DNA of 64,000 nucleotides. Source: Botryotinia globosa (lineage: Eukaryota > Ascomycota > Leotiomycetes > Helotiales > Sclerotiniaceae). Where the stretch lies: contig RCSZ01000002.1 of assembly GCA_014898425.1 (NCBI GenBank), positions 1,674,001 through 1,738,000 on the forward strand, written 5' to 3'. Both the position numbers and the translations under genes were made by a program. The notes below the pieces were generated by a model. The model worked only from the letters and a program-made list of their open reading frames with translations. It did no database searches and was not told the DNA's origin. This document shows positions 10,962 to 21,297 of this stretch, piece by piece; position 1 is the stretch's first letter; each line of letters begins with the position of its first letter.

Positions 10962-11325
10962 CGGTTGGATGAATGGGTCAATTTGACATGTGATGAGCGA
11001 TCTTGAGCACTTGGCGCACGTGGAGTTTTGGGACATATTGGTGGCGTTCCTGGCATGAAATTTGGGATTGGATTGAAATTACCCTTGATGGAGTTAAATA
11101 CACGGGGAAATAGGAGTCTCGCGAAGTATTTGTTTGTTGCACATATTCCATTTATTTAGCTGATTGCTCTTAGTACGAACGCCGACAAGATTATGCAAAA
11201 TCTGGTCCTATCCGTCAAAAACACCTTTCCACCTCGTGGATAACTTTCATTATCTGACCTTAATGATATATTTGTGACGCCAATCCCCATATAATTCCCA
11301 TGATATCATGAATGAAACAGCTAGT
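10962..11325. other. Convergent 3' ends of the EF-hand and eIF4E genes
   Basis: The spacer holds the 3' flanks of two converging genes, with T-rich and AATAA-like stretches on both strands. No gene is seen. Confidence 0.4.
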
Positions 11326-12355
11326 CTAAACCGCTGGAACCTCCGTCTGAATTTTAGATGCAGGAGACTCAGTCTGTGCGGACTCGGATGTACTTTCCGC
11401 TGGTGGAGCTTTGAATCCGGCGTGATCTGAGTGTTTCTTGTAGAAGAAATTGTCGGGCTTAGGTTTCAGTTCTTGGGGAAGTTCCTCCATTACTGTAGCG
11501 AGTAAAGCATCGATGGATTTCTGTTTCGAGGCATCACGGTGCCAGATTGAGATAAGGTGAGAATTGAAACGAACGGAGAGTCCAACACCACAAAGCTGAT
11601 CGCCTATTTGTATGTCAGTATCGATTCCCTGGTAGTGTTCCCCTTCATATCCTTTCACACTTCTGGCCCGTGAACTAGAACGCTTGTCCATAGAGCACCC
11701 ACACATTATGGAGACCATGAATTTGATGTTTTTGACTCCCTTCCATATTCCGATTCCAATTGCTTTGTAGAAGGGGGCTGGCATTTTTCCAACCGAGGGA
11801 TTCGTGTAAACCCGCTTACCTGCTTCTAAACAGCCTTGAAGCTTCTCTCCAATAGCCATCAATTGGACTCTAGTGAAAAAGTCCGGACCATTTTGCTTAG
11901 GGACCCTAAATGTCCAACTACCTCCATTGATATTCCTTCTATCCTCCCAGACTGGTTGGAACCCTTGTTTGAATAAGTAGATCGACTCTCTCATTTTAAT
12001 CTGATCGAACGGGGTATTGTTGCAATAACGCCAAAAATCCTGAATCGATTCGACTTGTGTAGGAAGCTTGTCAAGGGTAGCAGTATAACTTCCATCTGCG
12101 GCAGGCTTTTGATCCTTCTGTTGTCTATTTGGTACCCTGTTAGCAATTGTACTCAGTCCAATACCCCACAGAATCCACACAGCCCATCGAGAGAAGCACT
12201 GACCTATCGAAATATATATCCCAACAATGTTGCGTCGGCAATGGACGCATTGCTTTTAGCATATTCTTTTTTGCATCGTCGCGAGCAGGAGATCCAGTAT
12301 CGTTTGGCCCGGATGTGGAAATTCCTCGTGTAATGAGCGATGGTCGTAGAGCCAT
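11326..12355 (-). CDS. Class II eIF4E (4EHP-like) cap-binding protein
   Basis: Exons on the minus strand are 12355-12204, 12136-11820 and 11603-11326, giving 248 residues. The core matches the eIF4E fold: QHCWDIYFDR, IQDFWRYCNN, YLFKQGFQPVWEDRRN...GGSW (the second cap-stacking Trp and the Glu that reads guanine), MAIGEKLQG, LCGVGLSVRF and LISIWHRDA. At the position of the first cap-stacking Trp (W56 of human eIF4E, in KSKTW) this protein has Tyr (DGSYTATL). That Tyr marks class II (4EHP/eIF4E2), which binds cap more weakly and usually represses or tunes translation. The 216 bp intron 2 is long for this fungus, and its ends are chosen so that ...LEAG joins DQLCG. A Ser/Glu-rich tail follows the fold. 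The family is certain; the class II call rests on one aligned site plus overall resemblance. Confidence 0.85.
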
Positions 12356-13253
12356 ATTGTATAGATGGTATATGTGTAATATTAAGATTTTGATATTGTA
12401 ATGGGATACTCGACTGCTGTTACCGTTCTCGAGAAAGAAGAAATAAAGATACCAAGAGATTGACAAAGCTAAGGGTGGGATGAACAGAAAAGGGTGATAG
12501 AGAGGATGAAAGAGAAAGCGACCCGTATTATTGTACAAAGGATGAAGTGATGAAGTAACAGTGGCGCCAAGAGAATGCACAGCAGATCACATCTGAAGCA
12601 GTGGATTCAAGATGAAACCCTGAAACAAGCGCCCGAACGGCCCTCTCAAAGAGTAGAGACCCCTTGCAATGTCCATTTGGCCTTTCACATTGGTTCAATT
12701 GGTTGTGCAGAAGTGCAGGCCTGATATGCGGCGCGGTCCGGGAAAACTAAAACACGCCCGGTGAGTGGCCGGGAGTGGAATCACGTGGGTCACGGCAATA
12801 TTCGGCGGTGAGACATAATTGGGGAAGATTTCAATATTGGTTTTTTTTTGGTGACGATCACTTCAAATTTAAATCATCAAATCACTTTAAAGAAAACAAG
12901 AAATCACATCTTATCGTTGCTATATTTTTGCTGGATTGCTATCACAAGATTCCAACCAGAATTGTGTCAGAATTCCTTTTGGACTCTCGCAATACATATT
13001 CTATTCTACCTTTACTCAAACAAAACTCCAGTATCACATAAGCCCTGCTTATACCCTGGCCTTCTGGATACATTACCTATCAAAAGTTTTAATACTCACG
13101 AGAATATATAGTTTTGAGACTTCATTACCCAATCTTTTGTGTTCCGGGTCTACCATTGGGTCTTATTACTGAGACATAATACTGAGCTGAGACTCTTCAA
13201 AACGTCTACTCCATATCTTAAATCCAATAATTCAACTGACATACCTATTCACA
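12356..13253. other. Divergent promoter region, eIF4E gene and NOPCHAP1-like gene
   Basis: The two flanking genes point away from each other, so this 0.9 kb holds both promoters. It includes a GC-rich patch near 12720-12790 and pyrimidine-rich leader sequence before 13254. No further gene is visible. Confidence 0.5.
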
Positions 13254-13847
13254 ATGTCAGCAATCGAACGCTCCTCCCCTCCCACAGAAGCAATGGAAAC
13301 CGAATCAACGCCCACCCGAAAAATCCTCGACGCCAAACTTCCCTCGAGAAAACGTACTGCTCTTGGGAAAACTTCTCCAAACACCACTCAACCATCAACA
13401 AACCCACCCAAATCCTCATCTCCGGCATCTTCCCAGGCCAACACATCTTCCGAAGCCGAAGCTTCATCATCCGAACCCTCTTCTGAAGACGACTCCGAGG
13501 ATGAGATTCCCATGATCCGTCCCCTAAATGCTCGTCCCGTCATGCGTGTATCCACACTTAACGGATTTGGCGCTTCAGAGGGCCTCAACAATCTTCCTGA
13601 TTTTCTGAAACAGATGAAAGAAGCGAATGAAGAATTGATGAAGAAGATTGAGAAAGGAGAAGATAGGAAGTTGGAGGATGTGAAGGAGGGAGAAAGTTAT
13701 GTGGAGATGAACTTGGGACTGGGTGTTTTGGAAGAAACGAGGGATGGGGAAAGGGGAAGCGAAAGTGAGAGTGAGATCGAGGAGCAAGATGCTGATGGTG
13801 ATAGGAAGATGGAGGAGGGGAAGAAGGCCGGAATTGAGGAACTTTAA
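13254..13847 (+). CDS. NOPCHAP1/DUF4598-like box C/D snoRNP assembly factor
   Basis: An intronless gene for 197 residues. The N-terminal half is disordered: Pro/Ser/Thr-rich with a KLPSRKR basic patch and an acidic EPSSEDDSEDEIP stretch. The conserved part is residues 95-165: NNLPDFLKQMKEANEELMKKIEKGE, then SYVEMNLGLGVLEE. A helix of the form LPxFLxQMxxANExL followed by a YIEMxLxLGVLE strand is the hallmark of the C12orf45/NOPCHAP1 family (Pfam DUF4598). In animals these proteins link NOP58 to the R2TP chaperone during box C/D snoRNP assembly. The assignment is from this pattern only. The C-terminal tail is strongly acidic. Confidence 0.6.
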   Translation: MSAIERSSPPTEAMETESTPTRKILDAKLPSRKRTALGKTSPNTTQPSTNPPKSSSPASSQANTSSEAEASSSEPSSEDDSEDEIPMIRPLNARPVMRVSTLNGFGASEGLNNLPDFLKQMKEANEELMKKIEKGEDRKLEDVKEGESYVEMNLGLGVLEETRDGERGSESESEIEEQDADGDRKMEEGKKAGIEEL

Positions 13848-14348
13848 TGTACTAGAATACCACGTACTGCTTTGGTGTAATTAATAGGATACAAAAATGA
13901 AATCGTAAATAGTCAAGATTGGAGCTTTATTTGATTGTCATATCCGATTCGCACGTCAAAGATTGCTATCAAGCTTCAATTTGGGTATACAATTTAAATC
14001 TCTCATTGTGCAGAAGAATTGACTTTATCTTAACGGCTTTATTCTATCAAAAGGCATACTGTTTGCACTGCTTTGAAGTCTATACGTCTCGATTAACGGA
14101 TGTTGATCCCCATGATCTGATCCAAAGATATGGCAAGAACTCAGATTACCACCGCTAATATTAACCAATGCCTGATTAGACTCTAGAACCTGTGCCATAA
14201 TCCATGACTCTGCATATCCTACCCCCACCCAATCCCTTTCCTACCCTTGGTATAATAAAAAATGCAAACCCCCCATAACACCAACGCTTGCCCTATTTTC
14301 CCTTCGTGAAGCCATACCAGTCCGTAAAAATCCGCCCTCTGCTTATAA
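13848..14348. other. Convergent 3' flanks
   Basis: Lies between the 3' ends of the NOPCHAP1-like and kinesin genes. AT-rich first half, then C-rich sequence on the plus strand. No gene or RNA seen. Confidence 0.4.
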
Positions 14349-16277
14349 TCATACAACATTAACCGTCAGTTCCCTACCGAAACGCCCCTTGTCGTCACAG
14401 ATCTTCTTCCTAAACATATCCAGATCCTTTAACAAATCGCCCATGAAACCTTGCATCTCGCTTGCTATCTCCTCACGAGCACCCATATCGATAGCTTCGT
14501 CTTCATCTGAATACTCATGTCCGTAGCCATCTTCTTCATTAGTCGTTTCATCGATAGTTCTGTTCTCCTTATCGTGTCCCAATTCGCCCTCAGTACCGAA
14601 ATTAATACTGCCCATACTAATAGTTCTAGCAGTTTCCACTTTGATTGGATTCTTCAAACTCTCCAAAGCTAATTTAAGATGCAATCTCAAGGCATCATTC
14701 TCAGTTGTCAAGCTTCGAATTTTACCTTCTGATATCATGGTTCTGTCTTCCATCATTCTTTGCATAAGTGCAATTTTGTTCTGGTATTGCTCAAGTCTTT
14801 CGTCTTGTGCTTTAGTTTCAGTTTCTTTTCTTGTAGAGTCAGAATTGGAAACTTGAAGTTGTAAAATACGAATCTCCTCTGCCATGGCGGCAATCTGAGC
14901 ATCACGTTCCGCAGCGGAAACGTGATCTTGGTTGACGACGGCACGCGTGCGAATGCGTTTAGCTTGGTCGGCATAGCGAAGGGTAGAGAGAGTTTCGTCG
15001 TAATCGGAAGGGGAAATACACGCAATCATTGCGGTTTTACTATTTCCTCCCAATGAATCTTTGAGTAGCCAGGTAAGGATCGAATCTCTGTAGGGAACAA
15101 CATCTTTGTTGCGTTTTGCGGTACGTTGTTGTTGCTTTGGATCTGCGAGAGCTGCAATGACACGACCGAGAGTAGTCAGAGACTTGTTAATATTGCTTCC
15201 TTCACGTAGACGAGCACCTGTTGCTTCTGTTGCCTTTGCGCGTTCACTACCTGCAAGATCCACGAGTCGAATTCTGGCAGTACGTTCTGTTGTTTCGTCC
15301 GTCTCCATATCATGGTGGATCTGCTTGAGCATGATGGTAAAAACACTATGACTTCTGCTACTTGTATCGTTCATCTTAGTACTTGCTGTGGTTCGACTGG
15401 CATCTCCCATCTTCATGTAGCGCATAATTTCAGAAAGATTCTTAACAGGTACATCGGTCAAATCCTTGATATAAGGTCCTTCGGTGGGGGATTCACGAAT
15501 CTTCAGATAATAGGGTGGTTGATTGGGGTGGAATGGAACAAGAAGATCTCGGACATGTTCGTTATAAACCTCGAAATAAGATACACGGACATTATAGGAA
15601 ATGTTTGGACTTTCATTATGTGCAGCCTCGATCCGCTCAAAAAGGTCTTCGCAGGTCCTTGGTATTAACCCTGGCTGATCCTCTGTACCCATCATTGTAT
15701 AACTCTTTCCTGATCCAGTCTGGCCATATGCAAAGATGCATGTATGATATCCTTCGAAGTTATGGTCCAAAAATTCCTCCCCCAAACTACTATAAACATC
15801 CTCCTGGTGTGCATAGTGTTCATCAGATTGGTTGTGGCTCCAAAAGGAATTGTCGAATGTAAAGACTTTCTCTTCAATGACTCTGCGCATCTTCGAACGA
15901 GAGTTTGCAGGATCCGTATCGTTTGGTACTAGAAGAGTGGTTGCTTGTGTTATTGGATTCATATCAATCAGACACTTAGCTCCTCTGTTAATTTCTACAT
16001 CGCCATTAGTAAAATATCCTGACTTCCTGTTCTCCTTGGAATATTCACCTCTAGGAAGAAATCCTCTAACTCTAACCACGACTCTAACATTTCCACCCGC
16101 ATCTCTGGCTGTAGATACAACACTATCTCTCCTCGATCGCAAAGAAGGAGTAGATGCAGTTGAGACCACACCCATTGCCCTGCCTGGCATCAATCGCGGA
16201 ACGATAGCCATAGCAATTAATGTTTCGTTGATGTCAGCAATCTTTTTGGAGAATTGATGTTGTAAATGTAGGTACAT
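14349..16277 (-). CDS. Short kinesin-3 (Unc104/KIF1-type) motor, tail-less
   Basis: One open frame of 642 residues. The motor domain spans about residues 63-450: VRVVVRVRGFLPRGE, FAYGQTGSGKSYTMMG (P-loop 185-192), NDTSSRSHS (switch I), LVDLAGSE (switch II), and a neck region ending ...YADQAKRIRTRAVVNQD. The insert before the P-loop (FDNSFWSHNQSDEHYAHQEDVYSSLG) is the kinesin-3 signature. A coiled-coil of about 90 residues follows, then an acidic tail. No FHA or PH domain is present, so this is far shorter than full Unc104 motors (about 1600 residues). It resembles the short second kinesin-3 of Pezizomycotina (Neurospora Nkin3/Aspergillus UncB type), thought to work on organelles or mitochondria. 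A later start at Met23 (16211) is equally plausible, because the first 22 codons look intron- or leader-like. Confidence 0.85.
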   Translation of the reverse strand: MYLHLQHQFSKKIADINETLIAMAIVPRLMPGRAMGVVSTASTPSLRSRRDSVVSTARDAGGNVRVVVRVRGFLPRGEYSKENRKSGYFTNGDVEINRGAKCLIDMNPITQATTLLVPNDTDPANSRSKMRRVIEEKVFTFDNSFWSHNQSDEHYAHQEDVYSSLGEEFLDHNFEGYHTCIFAYGQTGSGKSYTMMGTEDQPGLIPRTCEDLFERIEAAHNESPNISYNVRVSYFEVYNEHVRDLLVPFHPNQPPYYLKIRESPTEGPYIKDLTDVPVKNLSEIMRYMKMGDASRTTASTKMNDTSSRSHSVFTIMLKQIHHDMETDETTERTARIRLVDLAGSERAKATEATGARLREGSNINKSLTTLGRVIAALADPKQQQRTAKRNKDVVPYRDSILTWLLKDSLGGNSKTAMIACISPSDYDETLSTLRYADQAKRIRTRAVVNQDHVSAAERDAQIAAMAEEIRILQLQVSNSDSTRKETETKAQDERLEQYQNKIALMQRMMEDRTMISEGKIRSLTTENDALRLHLKLALESLKNPIKVETARTISMGSINFGTEGELGHDKENRTIDETTNEEDGYGHEYSDEDEAIDMGAREEIASEMQGFMGDLLKDLDMFRKKICDDKGRFGRELTVNVV

Positions 16278-16528
16278 GAAGGGTCTCTTGTAAATAAAGC
16301 AATGGCGCGAAATTGTTGGCTAGGTGAAAGGCGGACCGGGGGTTTATGCAGGAGTTTCGCTTCGATGTTTGCTATGTACTGTACAGTGCCCAGGTGATTA
16401 TTTATGGTGATATATTGGGGTAACAAGTGGGTGGTAACATTCACCAGTATTCAACGATCTATCGTCGCAGATTAATTTGATTTAAATATTTCGTAGATGG
16501 AGATTCAACTGATTATCTTGCGCTTAGA
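16278..16528. other. Kinesin promoter side and flank of the AT-rich block
   Basis: Ordinary-composition sequence upstream of the kinesin gene, ending at a TTAGA that recurs on the other side of the AT-rich block. No gene. Confidence 0.4.
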
Positions 16529-19500
16529 GCCCATTCGAATCGATTTTTTTTTTGATATTAGATCAATATATTAATTTAATATAATATTTACCAAATACAA
16601 AATTAAACTCAATAAAATATTAGGAATTAGAAATATTGAATTCAATATATTTAATCAAATATAATATTTATTAAATACAAAATTGAACTTAATAAAATAT
16701 TAGAAATTGAAAATATTAAATTCAATATATTTGATTAAATATTGTATTTATTGAATACTAAATTGGTTTTAATAAAATATTAGTTCAAATAAAATATTAG
16801 ATTTAATATATTTCGAATTTTTCATATAATAATTAATAATAGTTTTTAAAATCTAATTAGGCTAATATTTTAAAGAAACTCGATATCTTTAATATTTTTG
16901 TATATTTTTTTAATTTACTTTTTTATTACTTCAATATTATTTGTAATCAATAAATATTAATATTCTAAGTATTTTTATTAACAAAATATCGATATATTAT
17001 TATAACAATATATCTTATTGTTACTACACCTCGCTATTACTATCAATTTATTACATTTCATCATTATTATCAAAATACTTATTTTAAATCTATTTATATC
17101 ACTTAAAAATCGAAGAAAATATATTTGGTGTAAATATAATTTATATCAAATTATTTTTTATCAAATATATTTTAAAATAATATCTTTAATTTTCTAAAAT
17201 AAATATATTCAGAAATATTATTTCAAAAAATTTATATATAAATATATAAAGAAAAAGGGAGTCAAAATATATAAAAGAAAATATTTAAATAAAATATTCG
17301 AATAAAATTATGATTAATATATATTTAATAATTTTTGAATATTTTGAAAAATGTTTTTCAAACTTTATAATTTTTGTTTTGAATATATTAAATTGAAGTT
17401 TTTGTAAAAAATTATAATCGAAAAGAAATTAATAATATTTTTGTTTATTGTTATTAAAAAAATCAGTTTTGTAAATGTATAAAAACTTTTTAATCAATCT
17501 AAAATTATTATTATTAATTATTTTTATTAAACTTTTTATACTATATTTATTCTTTATATTTATAAAATAAAGTTTCTCGAAAATCCAAATTATTCTCCTA
17601 ATTATAATAAAATTATTAATAATAAGAAATACTTTTTATAATTTGGAAATTATATTAGAATATTAAATAATATTTATATTTATATTTATTTAAATATTAA
17701 GAATATTATATCATTTTATAATCAAAAAAATATTCTTATTCAAAATATATTTAGTATATATATATTCAATCTTTAATTCTTTTATATATTTTCTAAATAA
17801 AAAGATAATACTTATAATATATAAATATTAGAAGATACTATAAATAAAGGAGTATTTTTTATATTATTTAGAAAATTTTATCTTATAGATGTAGGGTATA
17901 TTAATTATTAGTTTTTTTTAATATTTTATTATAGAATTTATTATTATTTTTAAAAATAAAATATTTTATAATTGTAATCCAAAAATAAAAAAGAATTATT
18001 CAATTTTTATTATTTTAATACTTATAATATTATTAAATGAATTTTTGGGATTTTAAAATATTAATTTAAGATCTTTAAAAAACCATTTTATTATTTATTA
18101 TTAGAAATTTAAAAGAATATTATTTTTATTTATATTACTTTTTATAATTTTATATATAAATAGAAAATAAATAATATATTTAAAAAGGAAAAAATACAAA
18201 TAAAATTAAAAAAAGATATTAAAAAAGATTTAGAAAATATATTAGGAATTTCTATTTTATTACTTTTAAATCAAATATTAAATATGGAAATTATAATTAA
18301 ATTTTATAATAATATAATTAAATCGATATAAATATAATATATAAAAAAATTAATAAAATATTTTACTATAAGAGTTAATTAGGAAAAATAAAACAATAAT
18401 GAAGAATGATAATATTATATTAATATATATCAAAATAATTTTATAATAAAAATGTATAATATTATAAATATTATTATAATTATTATATATATTTTAAGAA
18501 AGATATAAAATGTATAATATTTAAAATATTATAAATGCTGAAAATATTAATTATTTTTTGGATATTATTTTAAAATAATTATAATATTATAATATCAGAA
18601 AGATAGAAGAATTATATTTTTATTAATTTCTTTAAAATATTTCAATTAAATTTTTAAATTATAATTAAATTTATACTTATTAATTTTGTTCTTTATATTA
18701 ATAAAAAGTTTATAATTATTTATTAATATAAAATCTGATATTAATTTATTTCTAATTATATTATTTATATTCAAATATTCTTAAATTTAAATAATATTAT
18801 TATTAATATTTAAATTAATTATATTCAAAGTTTTCAATAAAGTTTTTTATTAATATCAATTCAATTTATTTTTAAGTATAGAATAATCTTTAAATATTTA
18901 TTTAATAATTTAAAGAGTTAATAATTGAAAACGATTATATTTTATTTTTATTTGTAAAAGTTAAATAATATATAATATATAAACTTTTCGATTATTTTTT
19001 TCAAAAATATTAATAAATGTATTAATAAGGGATTCTATCTTTTTAATATATTTATATTATAAATGGATAGTAGTTAGTTCTTTTTATTAAAATTTTTATT
19101 TCTTTTTATTAAGAGATTATTATTTAAATAAAGATTTTGGAGTAATAGAAGTAAATGTTGAAATAATGATTGTTTTTATAGTAAATATATATTATAATAT
19201 ATTAAATAGTTTTTCAATATAATTATAAGTATTTTAAGTAAATAGTAATCTCTATATTATATTAGAAATAAATCAATTAATATTATATAAAGAATTATTA
19301 ATATTAATATTGTTATTATTATTATTAAATATATTTTCAATAAACTTTTTCAAAAAATTATAAACTTTAATTAAATTAGGAAAATATTCATTATTTTCAT
19401 ATTTATTAATAGGATTAGTTTCTATATTCTGAAGAGTATTTTGAATATTAGAAGCTTATGCTTTTATAGTATAATAATTTTTAAAAGCAAAGTATATCTC

Positions 19501-21292
19501 TAAGATATATTTAATCTATTTATTTTTTTATAATATTCAAATTTTATATTTAATAATAAACTTTTTTTAAATATTCTTTAAAACCTAAAAATATTATATA
19601 TTATTTATTTAATTTATATCAAATGTTTTTTTAATATTCAAATAAATTTGATATTATTATTTTCAGGTAATTTATTTGTTTTTATAATTTTTAATTATAA
19701 TTCGAATACCTTAAGAGTAATATGATTAAATAATATTAATAATAATAATTTATACTTTGTTTTTTAAGAATATTTTAATTTGTTTTTCTTTATAATATTA
19801 TTATTTATAGCAATATATATAAATTGTAAAAAAAGGTTTATTTTATTTAACTTTATTTATCTGATTTTTAGTATTTATTTTAAAAATTTTTATTATTTTA
19901 AATATCAAATCTAAATATTGAATTATAAAATCAAAAAGATTCAATTTTATTCAATTATATATAATAATTTCAAATTATAGAGTTATATTTATAATTTCGA
20001 AATTGAAAATTTGAGCTAAGTTTTGAGTAACAATTATAAAAATAATAATAAAAATAATAATAAAAGTTGTAAGCTTAGTAATAAAAATTATAAAAATAAT
20101 CAAGATATTTAATATATAATCTTAATATTTTCAAAAAAGAGTAGCAATAGAAAATGAACGAGGAGGGGTAATCAATTGAGTAGAGGTAGTTGGATAAGAA
20201 GGGGTAATTGAGTGAGAAGGAGCGGTAGAGGATGAACGAGGAGAAATGGTAGAGAATGGGTAAGGAGGAGTGGTAAAGGATAGGCAGGATATTTGCAGAA
20301 TAATTTATTAAATAGATTGAATAAATTGAATAAACTGAAATTATATAGACAAATATTAAGAATAAAAAGAATTTTGAGGTAATGAAAGAAAAGGATATTG
20401 AGAGGTTTGTAAATCAAATTCTGATTATAATGCTTGAGAGAACTGATTCGATGTGTAAGAAAATAGATTCGATATTTGAGAGTATGGTTGTAATGCTTAA
20501 GAGTATAATTATAATACTTGAGAGTATAATTATAATGCTTCACTTCCATAAATAATACCAACAACAGAATCAAATTGAGAACCAGAATCAGCTATTATAA
20601 TAATAATAGATTGAGTATCAAGAATAATAGAATCAATAATAGTATTTCCTAATATTACAATAATTGCTATAGCAATAATGCTTAATAATGATTAATTATA
20701 TTCATTTTATATATTATAAATACTACTATACAAATCAATAGTCTCAATCAATTCCTCAAAATCAACTCTTTAATAATTTGATTGACTTATAATAACAAAC
20801 TGATGAAAATAATTGAAGGTAATTTTTTAATAGAATAATTGAGGAAAACTAAAAAATAAAAAATAAAAAGAAATTCTAACTCTATTTCCCCACACAGAAA
20901 TAAAATTTTTGTTAATATCTATATTCTTTTTATTTTATCAATCTATTATTTTATATTAATAAATAAATAATCTAAAATTATTAAATATCAAATTTCTAAT
21001 ATTATTTATTAAACACAAAATTAAATTCAATATGAATATTTAACAAATTTTCAATTTAATTATTATAAATTATTATAAATCAAAATTTGATTCAATATTA
21101 TATTCAAATTATAATCAAAACATTAGAGATTGAAATATTTGATTCAATATTTTGTTGAATATATTTGATTTAATATATTTCATTACAAATTAAACATAAT
21201 TAAAATCAAATTACAATATTTATCAAATTATATTTAATATTTGAGATTAGAAATTAGGTCTAATAATTTTTTTTTTTGATCCGAACGAACCC
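16529..21292. mobile_element. Extremely AT-rich island, probable RIP-destroyed transposon
   Basis: By eye only about 10-13 percent of bases are G or C, against roughly 40-45 percent in flanking genes, and the change is abrupt at both ends. No coding frame survives; one 133-codon minus-strand frame near 20172-20573 is a low-complexity artefact. The ends look related in inverted orientation: TTCGAATC plus a T run at the left, and GATCCGAA preceded by a T run at the right. A 5 bp TTAGA lies immediately outside each end (16524-16528 and 21293-21297), as a target-site duplication would. Loss of nearly all C outside purine-rich patches fits repeat-induced point mutation. The original element class cannot be told. 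Confidence 0.65.
16564..16803. repeat. Three tandem copies of an ~80 bp AT-rich unit
   Basis: Units begin at about 16564, 16643 and 16723 with CAATATATT, each containing ATAATATTTA..AAATAC.AAATT and AATAAAATATTAG in the same order; the third copy is more diverged. They sit just inside the left edge of the AT-rich island and may be part of a terminal region of the lost element. Confidence 0.6.
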
Positions 21293-21297
21293 TTAGA

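Noticed and set aside
20172..20573. 133-codon minus-strand frame inside the AT-rich island
   Set aside because: Composition is Leu/Tyr/His/Asn-only with short repeats (HYNYTLKYYNYTLK), which is what AT-rich periodic DNA gives by chance. No start context, no conserved features.
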